Shown here: positions 9,284 through 18,088 of the stretch, piece after piece
Position numbering within the stretch: the stretch's first letter is position 1
How the letters are laid out: each line of letters opens with the position of its first letter
Origin: Microthrixaceae bacterium
GTDB taxonomy: Bacteria > Actinomycetota > Acidimicrobiia > Acidimicrobiales > Iamiaceae
DNA length: 64,000 nt
Direction: 5' to 3'
NCBI GenBank assembly: GCA_016702505.1
Contig: JADJDU010000008.1
Span: forward strand, 170,135 to 234,134
Translations under genes and position numbers: made by a program
Notes under the pieces: model-generated
Seen by the model: only the letters and a program-made list of their open reading frames with translations
Database searches by the model: none
Told to the model about the DNA's origin: nothing

Positions 9284-11299
9284 ATGGCCGACATCACGAT
9301 CAAGCTGCCCGACGCGTCGCAACGTTCGGTTCCAGCGGGGACAACGGTGCTCGGTCTGGCCGAATCGATCGGACGCCGCCTGGCCAAGGACGCCGTGATC
9401 GGCGTGGTGAACGACACCGAACGCGACCTGAACTGGGTGCTCCAAGATGGCGACGAGGTCGAGATCGCTACGGCGGGATCCGAACGAGGGCTCTACACGA
9501 TTCGCCACTCCACCACCCACGTGATGGCCCAGGCCGTGCTCGAACTGTTCCCCGGTGCCACCTTCGCCATCGGGCCACCGGTCGAAGACGGCTTCTACTA
9601 CGACTTCGAGCTCCCGGCCGGTCCCGATGGCCGGGCGGGGACGTTCGTTCCCGAAGACCTCGAACGGATCGAAGCTCGTATGCGCGAGATCCTCGCTCAG
9701 GCCCAACCATTCGTGCGCGACGAGATCCCCGAGGACAGGGCCCGTGAGGTGTTCGCCGGGCATCGCTTCAAGCTGGAGATCATCGACGGTCAGACCGACG
9801 ACCCCATGTCGGCCACCGCCGCGGGCGTGGTGCGTACCTATGAGAACCCTCCCACCGAACCGTGGGCCGAGCCGCCCTTCGCCGGCTACCCCGGGTTCGT
9901 CGACCTGTGCCGAGGCCCCCACGTCCCCGACACCGGCCGCTTCCTCGGGCACTTCAAGCTGATGCGGGTGGCCGGCGCCTACTGGCGCGGCGATGAACGC
10001 AACCCGATGCTCCAACGCATCTACGGCACGGCGTGGGCCACCAAGGCCGATCTCGAGGCCCACCTCCACCGCTTGGAGGAGGCGGCCAAGCGAGACCATC
10101 GAAAGCTGGCCACCGAACTCGATCTGTTGAGCTTCCCCGAGATGTTGGGCGGTGGTCTGGCGGTGTGGCACCCCAAGGGTGCCATCGTGCGCAAGCTCAT
10201 GGAGGACTACAGCCGTACCCGCCACCAAGAGGGCGGCTACGAATTCGTCTACACGCCCCACATCGCCAACGGTCGTCTGTACGAGACGTCGGGTCACCTC
10301 GACTTCTACGCCGAGGGCATGTACCCGCCCATGGAGATGGACAACGGGCGCTACTACCCCAAGCCCATGAACTGCCCGATGCACAACCTGGTGTACGGGT
10401 CGCGCCAACGCTCCTACCGGGAGCTGCCCCTGCGCCTGTTCGAGCTGGGGTCGGTCTACCGCTACGAGAAGTCCGGCACGCTCCATGGGCTGATGCGCAT
10501 CCGGGGCTTCACCCAGGACGACAGCCACATCTACTGCACGCCCGAGCAGGCCCACGACGAGATCCGCAGCCTGCTGGGCTTCGTGCTGTCGGTGTTGCGC
10601 GCCTTCGGGTTCGACGACTTCGAAGCCAACCTGTCCACCCGACCCCCCGAGAAGTCGGTGGGAACCGATGAGGGGTGGGCCGCGGCCATCGATGCCTTGC
10701 GTGCAGCCCTGGAAGCCGAAGGTTTGGACTACGAGGTCGATGAAGGCGGCGGCGCCTTCTACGGACCCAAGATCGACGTCAAGGTCAAGGACGCCATCGG
10801 GCGGAGCTGGCAGCTATCCACCATCCAATACGACTTCAACATGAACGAACGCTTCGACCTCACCTATGTGGGGGAGGACGGCAAGCACCATCGGCCGATC
10901 ATGTTGCACCGCGCCCTGTTCGGGTCGGTGGAGCGATTCTTCGGCGTGTTGCTAGAGCACTACGCCGGTGCCTTCCCGACCTGGTTGGCCCCGGTCCAGG
11001 TCCGGGTCCTGCCGGTGCGCGACGACCACGACACCTACGCCGCCGAGGTGGTCGACGAGCTGGCTGCGCTGGGCATCAGAGCCGATGGCGTCGACGCGGA
11101 CGAGAAGTTGGGCAACCGGATCCGCAAGGCCAAGGGCGAGAAGATCCCCTATGTGCTGGTGGTGGGTGACGACGACGTGGCGGCCCGAACCGTGGGTGTG
11201 AACCCGCGCGGCGGTGAGGTGGAGCGAGGGGTTTCCCTCGACGTGTTCGCCCAGCGGATCGTGGACGAGGTGGACGACCAGGTCCACCTGGCTCGGTGA
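9284..11299 (+). CDS. thrS: Threonyl-tRNA synthetase
   Basis: A full-length class II enzyme of 671 residues that charges tRNA-Thr. It opens with a TGS domain (ITIKLPDASQRSVPAG), followed by the editing/additional domain (HSTTHVMAQAVLELFP). The catalytic core has the zinc cysteine in the MNCPMHN motif, motif 2 (RLFELGSVYRYEKSGTLHG) and motif 3 near the FGSVERFFGVLLEH segment. A C-terminal anticodon-binding domain completes it. Its stop overlaps the GTG of the HIT gene (GTGA). No T-box leader is visible in the 57-bp upstream gap. Confidence 0.97.
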   Translation: MADITIKLPDASQRSVPAGTTVLGLAESIGRRLAKDAVIGVVNDTERDLNWVLQDGDEVEIATAGSERGLYTIRHSTTHVMAQAVLELFPGATFAIGPPVEDGFYYDFELPAGPDGRAGTFVPEDLERIEARMREILAQAQPFVRDEIPEDRAREVFAGHRFKLEIIDGQTDDPMSATAAGVVRTYENPPTEPWAEPPFAGYPGFVDLCRGPHVPDTGRFLGHFKLMRVAGAYWRGDERNPMLQRIYGTAWATKADLEAHLHRLEEAAKRDHRKLATELDLLSFPEMLGGGLAVWHPKGAIVRKLMEDYSRTRHQEGGYEFVYTPHIANGRLYETSGHLDFYAEGMYPPMEMDNGRYYPKPMNCPMHNLVYGSRQRSYRELPLRLFELGSVYRYEKSGTLHGLMRIRGFTQDDSHIYCTPEQAHDEIRSLLGFVLSVLRAFGFDDFEANLSTRPPEKSVGTDEGWAAAIDALRAALEAEGLDYEVDEGGGAFYGPKIDVKVKDAIGRSWQLSTIQYDFNMNERFDLTYVGEDGKHHRPIMLHRALFGSVERFFGVLLEHYAGAFPTWLAPVQVRVLPVRDDHDTYAAEVVDELAALGIRADGVDADEKLGNRIRKAKGEKIPYVLVVGDDDVAARTVGVNPRGGEVERGVSLDVFAQRIVDEVDDQVHLAR

Positions 11300-11883
11300 G
11301 CGGCACCGATCCCACCGCTCCCGCTGGGCCCGGGGGAGTGCCAGCGGCTGGGGGCGGACCCACCCCCGCACTCGGGCGGCTGTGGGCCGGGTGGCGGACC
11401 ACCTACATCACCCGGGTCAGCGACGACGACGCCGAGGTGCGGCCCGACATCGAGGGACGCTCGCTGTTCGAACGGATCCTGGCCAGCGATCTGCCCGACC
11501 GGGAGTCTGGAGTGCTGCACCGTGGCGAGCGGTGCTTCGCCGTCCTCAATGCCTTCCCCTACGGCTCGGGTCATCTGATGGTGCTGCCCAACCGGGCGGT
11601 GGCCGACCTGGCCGACCTAGACGCCGATGAGTCGGCCGAGCTGTGGTCGCTGGTGCACGCCGCGGTGGCGGCCATCCGGGCTGCCTATCGGCCCGATGGG
11701 GTGAACGTGGGAGTCAACCTGGGTGCGGGTGCCGGCGCCGGTGTGCCCGACCACCTCCACGTCCACTGCCTGCCCCGCTGGTCGGGTGACACCAACTTCA
11801 TGACCGCAGTGGCCGAGACCCGGGTCCTGCCCGAACCGCTGGTCACCTCGTGGGACAAGCTGACGTCGGCTTGGCCGACCTGA
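11296..11883 (+). CDS. HIT family hydrolase/phosphorylase (AP4A-type)
   Basis: A 195-residue protein starting at GTG 11296, which overlaps the thrS stop. The histidine triad HLHVHCLPRW lies at about residues 151-160. The FAVLNAFPYGSGHLMVLP strand is typical of the diadenosine tetraphosphate-acting branch. The N-terminal 35 residues are Gly/Pro-rich and not part of the fold, so a later start is possible. thrS-HIT-pgsA is a common actinobacterial order, and AP4A is a by-product of aminoacyl-tRNA synthetases. The exact substrate cannot be decided from sequence. Confidence 0.85.
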   Translation: MSGTDPTAPAGPGGVPAAGGGPTPALGRLWAGWRTTYITRVSDDDAEVRPDIEGRSLFERILASDLPDRESGVLHRGERCFAVLNAFPYGSGHLMVLPNRAVADLADLDADESAELWSLVHAAVAAIRAAYRPDGVNVGVNLGAGAGAGVPDHLHVHCLPRWSGDTNFMTAVAETRVLPEPLVTSWDKLTSAWPT

Positions 11884-11944
11884 GGAGGTCGCCATGGCCG
11901 CCGCATTGGGCTGATGGCCTCGAGCCTCGGTACCGTCAAGGGTG

Positions 11945-12466
11945 ATGGCAGAGGTTCCCCCAGACGACGAGGTCAGAGACGAGCTCCCAGAGGACCTCAA
12001 CGCGTCCGAGTTCGTCGGGCCCTACGTGTTCCCCAACAACAACCGCCGTCGGGTTCCCGGCTACCTCTACATCGGCATCGGTGCCGCCATGGTGATCGGG
12101 TACCTCGCCTTCGGTGAGGATGCCGTGCTGGTGAACGTGGGCTACCTGTGGGGTGGAGTGGCCCTGGTGGCGATAGGGCTCTACCACTTGTTGGCGGGCT
12201 GGAACCTAGATGTGGATGAGCGAGATGCCTTGGTGGCCGCCACCGAACAGGTCGGCTTCCCAGTCGGTCACGCATCGGCTCAGTTGGGTTGGCGGGGTCT
12301 GGCCAGCCGCCCGACTTGGAGGATCCTCCTCTACTCGGCCGAGAACCCGCCGACCCGCCGTGGTCTGGTGATGGTCGACGGGGTCGATGGAGCCATCGTG
12401 GACTGGTTCACCGAGGACAACCCCGAAGACTGGTCCGACCTAGACGGTGACCTGACCCAGACCTGA
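11945..12466 (+). CDS. Conserved hypothetical membrane protein
   Basis: A protein of about 173 residues; GTG 11942 and ATG 11945 are adjacent possible starts. An acidic N-terminus (about 35 residues) is followed by two hydrophobic helices (GYLYIGIGAAMVIGYLAFG and LWGGVALVAIGLYHLLAGW) and a soluble C-terminal part of about 90 residues with a conserved-looking SRPTWRILLYSAENPP segment. I recognise no named family. Its place between HIT and pgsA suggests a membrane or lipid connection but proves nothing. Confidence 0.7.
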   Translation: MAEVPPDDEVRDELPEDLNASEFVGPYVFPNNNRRRVPGYLYIGIGAAMVIGYLAFGEDAVLVNVGYLWGGVALVAIGLYHLLAGWNLDVDERDALVAATEQVGFPVGHASAQLGWRGLASRPTWRILLYSAENPPTRRGLVMVDGVDGAIVDWFTEDNPEDWSDLDGDLTQT

Positions 12467-12479
12467 GTCCCTGCGGCGG

Positions 12480-12497
12480 GCCGACGAGTGAGTCGGC
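12480..12497 (+). terminator. Small hairpin after the membrane-protein gene
   Basis: GCCGAC and GTCGGC arms flank a 6-nt loop, 14 bp after the stop at 12466, without a U-run. It probably marks the end of the thrS-HIT transcript before pgsA. Confidence 0.35.
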
Positions 12498-12638
12498 AGG
12501 GAAGTCGGCGTGGGAGGCGGCCCAGCCTCGGGCGGAATGAAATGACGGGTGAACTCGGTTTGGCGCGACTAGACCTGTGCAAGAACAGGTAAGGGTGCTA
12601 ACTTCTGCAAGCAGATTCGTCCCTTCGGAGGAAACACC

Positions 12639-13349
12639 ATGTTCGACGGTCACTTCCGTGCCGACGCCGAACGCAAGCTCAAGCCAGTCGGCCAGCAACT
12701 TCACGGCACCGGCATACGCGCCGACCACCTGACGATGCTCGGCGTGGCCATGGCTTTCGGGGCATCGGTGGCCATAGGCATGGGCGCTCTTCGCCTCGGG
12801 CTGCTGCTACTAGCTCTTACCGCCCTGCCCGATGTGCTCGATGGCGCGGTGGCCAAGGCGTCGGGTACCGCCTCGCCTCGGGGTGCGTTCTTCGATTCCG
12901 TGGCAGACCGCTTCACCGACGCACTCATGTTCATGGGTGTGGCCTGGTACCTGGCTACGAACCACCCGGGACGGATCGCCCTGCTGCCCATGGCGATCAT
13001 GGCGCTGTCGATGCTGATCTCCTACGAGCGGGCCAAGGCAGAATCCCTAGGCTTCGATGCCAGAGGCGGGCTCATGGAGCGGGCCGAGCGGATCATCGCC
13101 CTGGCTCTCGGTCTGTTGTTCAGCCAGTTCCTGATCCCGATCCTGTGGGTGATGCTGGCCGGCACCGCGCTCACCGCCGTCACCCGGTTCATGAAGGTGT
13201 GGAACCAGGCCACGGCATCGGTCCCCACCCTGGCCGAACGCTCAATGGACCGCCCGCGAACCCGTGTACGCAACCGACAGGATCGTCGAGTGGCACGCTC
13301 CACCACCCGCCAGGTGCGGCGCCGCACCCAACTTCGCCCGCCTCGCTGA
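12639..13349 (+). CDS. pgsA: CDP-alcohol phosphatidyltransferase, probably phosphatidylinositol-phosphate synthase
   Basis: A 236-residue membrane enzyme starting at ATG 12639 after a GGAGG site. It carries the CDP-alcohol signature D-x2-D-G-x2-A-x8-G-x3-D-x3-D, seen as DVLDGAVAKASG followed by RGAFFDSVADR at about residues 67-90. Four to six hydrophobic helices follow. The C-terminal 40 residues are strongly basic. In mycobacteria the gene at this position between HIT and the PIM acyltransferase makes phosphatidylinositol phosphate from CDP-diacylglycerol and inositol phosphate. The substrate here is inferred from that context and from mshC, which also needs inositol. Confidence 0.82.
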   Translation: MFDGHFRADAERKLKPVGQQLHGTGIRADHLTMLGVAMAFGASVAIGMGALRLGLLLLALTALPDVLDGAVAKASGTASPRGAFFDSVADRFTDALMFMGVAWYLATNHPGRIALLPMAIMALSMLISYERAKAESLGFDARGGLMERAERIIALALGLLFSQFLIPILWVMLAGTALTAVTRFMKVWNQATASVPTLAERSMDRPRTRVRNRQDRRVARSTTRQVRRRTQLRPPR

Positions 13350-13355
13350 CGCTCC

Positions 13356-14240
13356 TTGGCCATCGAACCGGCCTACGCCGCCTATCGCTTCGGAAGCGCG
13401 GTAGCGCGCGCCCTGCCTGAGCGAGCGGTCGGCCCGTTTTCCGCCGGCGTCGGCCGCCTGGCGGCCCGTGTGATGGACGACCGACGACAGATGGTCCGTC
13501 GCCACCAACTCCGGGTCCGTCCCGACCTGACCGAGGAGGAGCTCCAACGGGCAGTACGAGCCACCTTCGCCCACTACACCCACTACTGGGTTGAGTCCTT
13601 CCGCTTGCCGGGAACTCCGCCGGCGGTGTTGGACGATCGCCTGCACACCGAAGGCGCGGATCACATCTTCGCTGCCCTCGAAGCCGGAAAGGGCTGCATC
13701 TTGGCCATGCCCCACCTCGGAGCCTGGGAGTGGTCGGCGTTCTGGCTGACCTCGTGTCACCACGTACCGGTGACGGCCGTGGTCGAGGCGGTGGAACCTC
13801 CAGAGCTGGCGGCATGGTTCGTGGGATTGCGATCCAAGCTCGGAATGGAGGTCGTCCCCCTCGACGCCCACGCGGGCACCACCGCGGCCAAGGCCCTCAA
13901 AGCCAACCGGGTCCTGGCTCTGCTGAGCGACCGCGACGTGGCCGGCGGAGGAGTGGAGGTCGACTTCTTCGGCGAACGGACCACCCTGCCCGCCGGACCT
14001 GCCACCCTCGCCCTTCGTTCGGGTGCGCCCATAGTTCCCGCCACCACCTACTTCGACGGCAACGTGCACTTCGGGGTGGCCCGGCCTCCGCTCGACACGA
14101 CACGTCAGGGAAAGCTCCGCGAAGACGTGGCTCGCATCACCCAGGCCATGGCCCACGAGTTCGAAGCCATGATTCGACGAGCACCAGAACAATGGCACCT
14201 GCTCCAGCCCAACTGGCCCAGCGATCACGAGGTCCGCTGA
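13356..14240 (+). CDS. LpxL/PatA-like acyltransferase (phosphatidylinositol mannoside acyltransferase)
   Basis: A 294-residue protein with a TTG start at 13356, 6 bp after pgsA. It belongs to the lysophospholipid/lauroyl acyltransferase family: the catalytic H-x4-E appears as HLGAWEW at about residue 114, and LLSDRDVAGGGVEVDFFG is the second conserved block. In mycobacteria the gene between pgsA1 and pimA acylates a mannose of PIM1/PIM2 on the cytoplasmic side of the membrane. The gap to pimA is 1 bp, so coupling is strong. Confidence 0.82.
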   Translation: MAIEPAYAAYRFGSAVARALPERAVGPFSAGVGRLAARVMDDRRQMVRRHQLRVRPDLTEEELQRAVRATFAHYTHYWVESFRLPGTPPAVLDDRLHTEGADHIFAALEAGKGCILAMPHLGAWEWSAFWLTSCHHVPVTAVVEAVEPPELAAWFVGLRSKLGMEVVPLDAHAGTTAAKALKANRVLALLSDRDVAGGGVEVDFFGERTTLPAGPATLALRSGAPIVPATTYFDGNVHFGVARPPLDTTRQGKLREDVARITQAMAHEFEAMIRRAPEQWHLLQPNWPSDHEVR

Positions 14241-14241
14241 G

Positions 14242-15369
14242 GTGCGGGTCGGACTTGTTTGCCCGTACAGCATCAGCGTTCCCGGAGGCGTGCAGGAACA
14301 GGTGCTCGGCCTGGCCCGAGCTCTTCGATCACAAGGTCACATGGCCCGCGTTCTCGCTCCGTCGGATGGACCTCCCCCCGATGGATGGGTCACCCCGCTG
14401 GGCAACAGCGTCCCCACCGCGGCCAACGGTTCGATTGCCCCGATCGCACCGGATCCATCAGCCCAACTCCGGCTTATCCGAGCTGTACGAGACGAAGGTT
14501 TCGATGTTCTTCACATCCACGAACCGATGGTTCCTGGCCCGTGCATGACCGCGTGCCTCATCAAGCCCGCTCCCATCGTCGCCACGTTCCACGCCGCCGG
14601 TAACCACGCGTCGTACCAGTTCCTCAACCCGGCCCTGCGTTGGTTGGCCGAGCGCATCGACGTGCGGGCCACCGTGTCTGCTGAGGCTGAGGCGCTGGCC
14701 ACCACCCACCTCGGCGGAACCTACGAGCGTCTGTTCAACGGCATCGAGATAGATCGCTTCACCGACGTGGACCCGTGGCCCACCGAGGGTCCGACCGTGT
14801 TCTTCCTAGGGCGCCACGAGGAGCGCAAAGGGTTGGATGTGCTCCTGGACGCGCTGCCCGGTCTACCCGAGCACATCAGAATCTGGATCGGATCCGACGG
14901 ACCCGACACCGAACGGCTCAAGGTTCGACACGCCGGAGACCCGAGGATCGAATGGCTCGGTCGTCTCAGTGACCTCGACAAGCGGCGCCGCTTGGCTGCC
15001 GCCACGGTGTTCTGCGCTCCGTCGCTGCACGGCGAGTCCTTCGGCGTGGTCCTGTTGGAGGCCATGGCCGCCAGCACCGCCATCGTGGCGTCAAACCTGA
15101 GCGGCTACAGGCTGGTGGCCCGTTCGGACCGAGATGCCCTGCTGGTGGAGCCCGGCGACGCCAATGCCCTCGGCGCCGCCATCACCCGAGTGCTGATCGA
15201 CTCGGACCTGAGAGAAAGCCTCGTGTCCTCTGGTCGAGATCGAGCCGTGGAGTTCTCGATGGACAGCCTCGCATCCCACTACGTCGAGCTCTACCGGCAG
15301 GTCACCACCCCCACGGCCCAACCCCGGGGTTGGCGATCGACGCGCGGTAATCGGTCCTCCACCAGATGA
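14242..15369 (+). CDS. pimA: GT4 glycosyltransferase, phosphatidylinositol alpha-mannosyltransferase
   Basis: A 375-residue GT-B enzyme starting at GTG 14242. The acceptor-side loop CPYSISVPGGVQEQV is typical of PimA. In the C-terminal Rossmann domain GRHEERKGLDVLL and the GESFGVVLLEAMA motif carry the GDP-mannose-binding residues, including the E-x7-E pair. It transfers the first mannose onto phosphatidylinositol. The C-terminal 20 residues are basic. With the two upstream genes it forms a three-gene PIM block. Confidence 0.87.
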   Translation: MRVGLVCPYSISVPGGVQEQVLGLARALRSQGHMARVLAPSDGPPPDGWVTPLGNSVPTAANGSIAPIAPDPSAQLRLIRAVRDEGFDVLHIHEPMVPGPCMTACLIKPAPIVATFHAAGNHASYQFLNPALRWLAERIDVRATVSAEAEALATTHLGGTYERLFNGIEIDRFTDVDPWPTEGPTVFFLGRHEERKGLDVLLDALPGLPEHIRIWIGSDGPDTERLKVRHAGDPRIEWLGRLSDLDKRRRLAAATVFCAPSLHGESFGVVLLEAMAASTAIVASNLSGYRLVARSDRDALLVEPGDANALGAAITRVLIDSDLRESLVSSGRDRAVEFSMDSLASHYVELYRQVTTPTAQPRGWRSTRGNRSSTR

Positions 15370-15458
15370 ACTCCGGCCGGCTGGACCTCCCATAGAGTGG
15401 CCCGATCCAACCGTGCGCTCCGAGCAACCGGTGCACGACCATCCATCTTGGAGATCCA

Positions 15459-15776
15459 GTGATTCCCGTCGTCATCGCCGTGGTCGTGATCATCGCCCTG
15501 CTGGTGCTTCTCGACGTCTACTTCTACAAGAGCCTGGTGGGCGTGCGGGCTGAAGTCGACGCCGCGTGGGCAGCCCTGGAGCAGGCCCAGGCCAGCTCGG
15601 ACCCCGGCCAGGTCGCCACCGCGGCCAAGGTCTACAACGCCTCGGTCGCGGTCTACAACACCAAGATCGAGACCGTTCCCTGGTCGGCCATAGCTCGTCG
15701 ATTCAAGTTCGAGAGCCGCAAGCCGTTCGCCGCTGGCGGCGAACCGAGCGCTACGACCGGCCCCAACGACTACTGA
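15459..15776 (+). CDS. Short LemA-like membrane protein
   Basis: A 105-residue protein starting at GTG 15459 behind a GGAG site. An N-terminal transmembrane helix (VVIAVVVIIALLVLLDVYF) is followed by a helical segment. The end (YNTKIETVPWSAIARRFKFE) resembles the close of the LemA domain. LemA proteins are normally about 180 residues, so this is a reduced form. LemA genes are often paired with HtpX-like M48 peptidases, and one follows 20 bp downstream. The role is unknown. Confidence 0.65.
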   Translation: MIPVVIAVVVIIALLVLLDVYFYKSLVGVRAEVDAAWAALEQAQASSDPGQVATAAKVYNASVAVYNTKIETVPWSAIARRFKFESRKPFAAGGEPSATTGPNDY

Positions 15777-15795
15777 CCCGCCGAGGTCTTCCGAC

Positions 15796-16704
15796 GTGAA
15801 CGAAGAGGCGAAACGGACCCGCCGCCGCACCGCGGCGTTGGTCATCGTGTTCATAGTGAGCGCGAGCGCCATCACTTGGGCGCTACTGCTCCTGGCCGGA
15901 TTCGACGGGGTGAAGGTGCCGATGGTGGCCCTGCTAGTCGCAGCCGATGCCGCTGGGTTGGCGTGGCTAGCAGCCGATCGAGTCGTGGTCCGATTCAGTC
16001 GAGCTCGAGTGGCCGATGAGGTCACCTACGCCCGGCTCCACAACATCGTGGACGGTCTGTGCATCGCCGGCGGTCTGCCCAAACCGTCGATCCGGCTGAT
16101 AGTCGACGACGCCCCCAACGCCATGGCCGCGGGTAGAAGCCATCGCCACGCCACGCTCGCGGTGACCACCGGGTTGCTCGAACGGCTCGACCGGCTGGAG
16201 TTGGAAGCGGTTGTGGCCCACGAGCTGTGCCGGATCAAGAACAACGATGTGCAGGTGGCCACTCTGGCTGTCTGCCTGCTCGGCCCGCTGGCGCTGCTGT
16301 CGGACATGTTGATCCGACTGGCGTGGTGGAACGGTGGTCGACACGGTCACCAAGAACGCCAAGACGGTGCCGCCCGTCCCATTGCCCTCCTCGGATTCGC
16401 CCTGTTGGTGTTTGCCCCCGTCGTGTCGCGAATGATGCACCTCGCGGTCAGTCGAAGCACGGAGATAGAAGCCGACGCGGCCGCGGTGGCGATGACCAGG
16501 TACCCACCCGGGCTCATATCGGCGTTGGAGAAGATGAGCGGAGAGCCGACGGTGGTGCATGCCGCGGGGCGTTCCACCGCTCACCTTTGGTTGGCGGCTC
16601 CGCTGGCCGTCACCGATGAGCAAGGACACCTCGCCCAGTGGAACGTGATGTATGACACCCATCCGCCGTTGGAGCACCGCATCGAGGCCCTCCGCGAGCT
16701 CTGA
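15796..16704 (+). CDS. M48 (HtpX-like) peptidase homologue with altered zinc motif
   Basis: A 302-residue membrane protein (GTG start 15796) with helices at about residues 13-35 and 42-60 and a pair near 160-215. The M48 active-site region reads VVAHELCRIKNND where the family has HExxH, so the second zinc histidine is replaced by arginine. The downstream EADA glutamate (STEIEADAAAV) and the YDTHPPLEHRIEAL tail are conserved. The fold is clear, but a standard zinc site cannot form, so it may be an inactive homologue or use another ligand. It pairs with the LemA-like gene upstream. Confidence 0.8.
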   Translation: MNEEAKRTRRRTAALVIVFIVSASAITWALLLLAGFDGVKVPMVALLVAADAAGLAWLAADRVVVRFSRARVADEVTYARLHNIVDGLCIAGGLPKPSIRLIVDDAPNAMAAGRSHRHATLAVTTGLLERLDRLELEAVVAHELCRIKNNDVQVATLAVCLLGPLALLSDMLIRLAWWNGGRHGHQERQDGAARPIALLGFALLVFAPVVSRMMHLAVSRSTEIEADAAAVAMTRYPPGLISALEKMSGEPTVVHAAGRSTAHLWLAAPLAVTDEQGHLAQWNVMYDTHPPLEHRIEALREL

Positions 16705-16899
16705 TCCAGAACTACCACCCGTCGTGATCCAGTGCTTGGCGTGTGCGGGACCTCTGGTGGCCGCACAGAGACCCGTCTCACCTGGGTGACCAGGAAGAAT
16801 TGAGAAGGACCCAAGTTCGATCGGCGGATCGAGGCTGAGGAGCCGTGGCCGCCCGGTCCATCCACCACAACTTGCCCGCCGGAGAGCAACCTGTAGTCG

Positions 16900-18003
16900 A
16901 TGACCGAGCCCTCGACTTCACGCATCGATCCGCGGATCATCGGCGGGGTGATCGCCGCCGTCGTAGTCCTGATCGGGGCTGTCGCCTTCGCGTTGCGAGG
17001 TGGTGACGACGCCGAGCCGGCGGCATCAACCACCACGGCAGCCACGACCACCACCACCAAGGTTGCGACCACCACCGAGCCTGCCTCCGGTCCGGTAGCC
17101 CCGCTGACCGGTCTCAAGGTGGCCGACCCCGCGCTGGTGAACCGGCCCGCGCTGGTGGCCAAGATCGACAACTTGGACCGGGGACCTGAGTCGGCACTAC
17201 CCCAGGCCGGGGTCTCCCGGGCCGATGTGGTGTTCGAGGAGATCGTCGAAGGCAACATCACGCGCTTTGCTGCCGTGTTCCATTCCAAGGCCCCTGGCCG
17301 GATTGGCCCGATCCGCTCGGCCCGCACCACCGACGTCATCCTCCTGCCCCAACTCGGCCCGGTCTTGTTCGCGTGGTCGGGCGGGAACGACGGCGTGGTC
17401 GGTGAGGTGCGTCGATCGCCGTTCTTGCTGGACGTGGGGCATGATGCTGCCAGCTCGTCGTACTCGCGCGAGCCCGGGCGGCGAGCGCCCCACAACTTGT
17501 TCGTGGAGGCCGACGAACTGTGGGGCCGGCGGCCTGAAGCCACGGCCCCACCCAACCCGATCTTTCAGTTCCGAGCCGATGACCAGCCCCCGTCACCGCT
17601 GGCCGAACCAGCCCAAGGTGTGCAGCTTGGTTGGGGTGGAGGTTCCAACTCGTCGCCGGTGTCATGGCACTGGGACCCCGGTACACGCCTGTACCTGCGA
17701 TCCCAGAACGATCGAGAGCACAACGCCGCCGACGGCACGCGGGTCAGCGCCGCCAACATCGTGGTGATGGTCACAGAGTACGGGCGCAGCGCGGCCGACA
17801 CCCGGTCACCCGAGGCCCACACCGTCGGCGAGGGCGAGCTGTTCGTCTACACCGATGGCAAGGTGGTGTGGGGTAGATGGACCCGCTTGGCCCAGGATCA
17901 GCCCGCCACACTCACCGACCGATCCGGAAACCCGATCCTGCTGACGCCCGGGAATACCTGGGTCGAGCTTCCCCGCAGTGGCGGGGTCACCACCATCAAC
18001 TGA
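16900..18003 (+). CDS. DUF3048 domain protein, membrane-anchored
   Basis: A 367-residue protein starting at ATG 16900. One transmembrane helix at about residues 14-32 is followed by a Thr/Ala-rich linker (about 40-65), then an extracytoplasmic DUF3048 (YerB-like) domain. Recognisable blocks are PLTGL, NRPALVAKIDN, ADVVFEEIVEGNITRF and RIGPIRSARTTDV. Function in the family is unknown. It ends 86 bp before pdxS. The 195-bp gap upstream (16705-16899) shows no gene. Confidence 0.82.
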   Translation: MTEPSTSRIDPRIIGGVIAAVVVLIGAVAFALRGGDDAEPAASTTTAATTTTTKVATTTEPASGPVAPLTGLKVADPALVNRPALVAKIDNLDRGPESALPQAGVSRADVVFEEIVEGNITRFAAVFHSKAPGRIGPIRSARTTDVILLPQLGPVLFAWSGGNDGVVGEVRRSPFLLDVGHDAASSSYSREPGRRAPHNLFVEADELWGRRPEATAPPNPIFQFRADDQPPSPLAEPAQGVQLGWGGGSNSSPVSWHWDPGTRLYLRSQNDREHNAADGTRVSAANIVVMVTEYGRSAADTRSPEAHTVGEGELFVYTDGKVVWGRWTRLAQDQPATLTDRSGNPILLTPGNTWVELPRSGGVTTIN

Positions 18004-18088
18004 TCGAAGAGTCCTGTTGGCCATACCGGCAGAGTCACCCCGTTTTTGGGCTTCTGCCGCGCCGATGGGCATCCCTACACTGGACACC

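Noticed and set aside
8195..10555. A 786-codon open frame on the minus strand opposite plsC and thrS
   Set aside because: It is a shadow of high-GC codon bias. The plus-strand genes have clear motifs, and the antisense translation has none.
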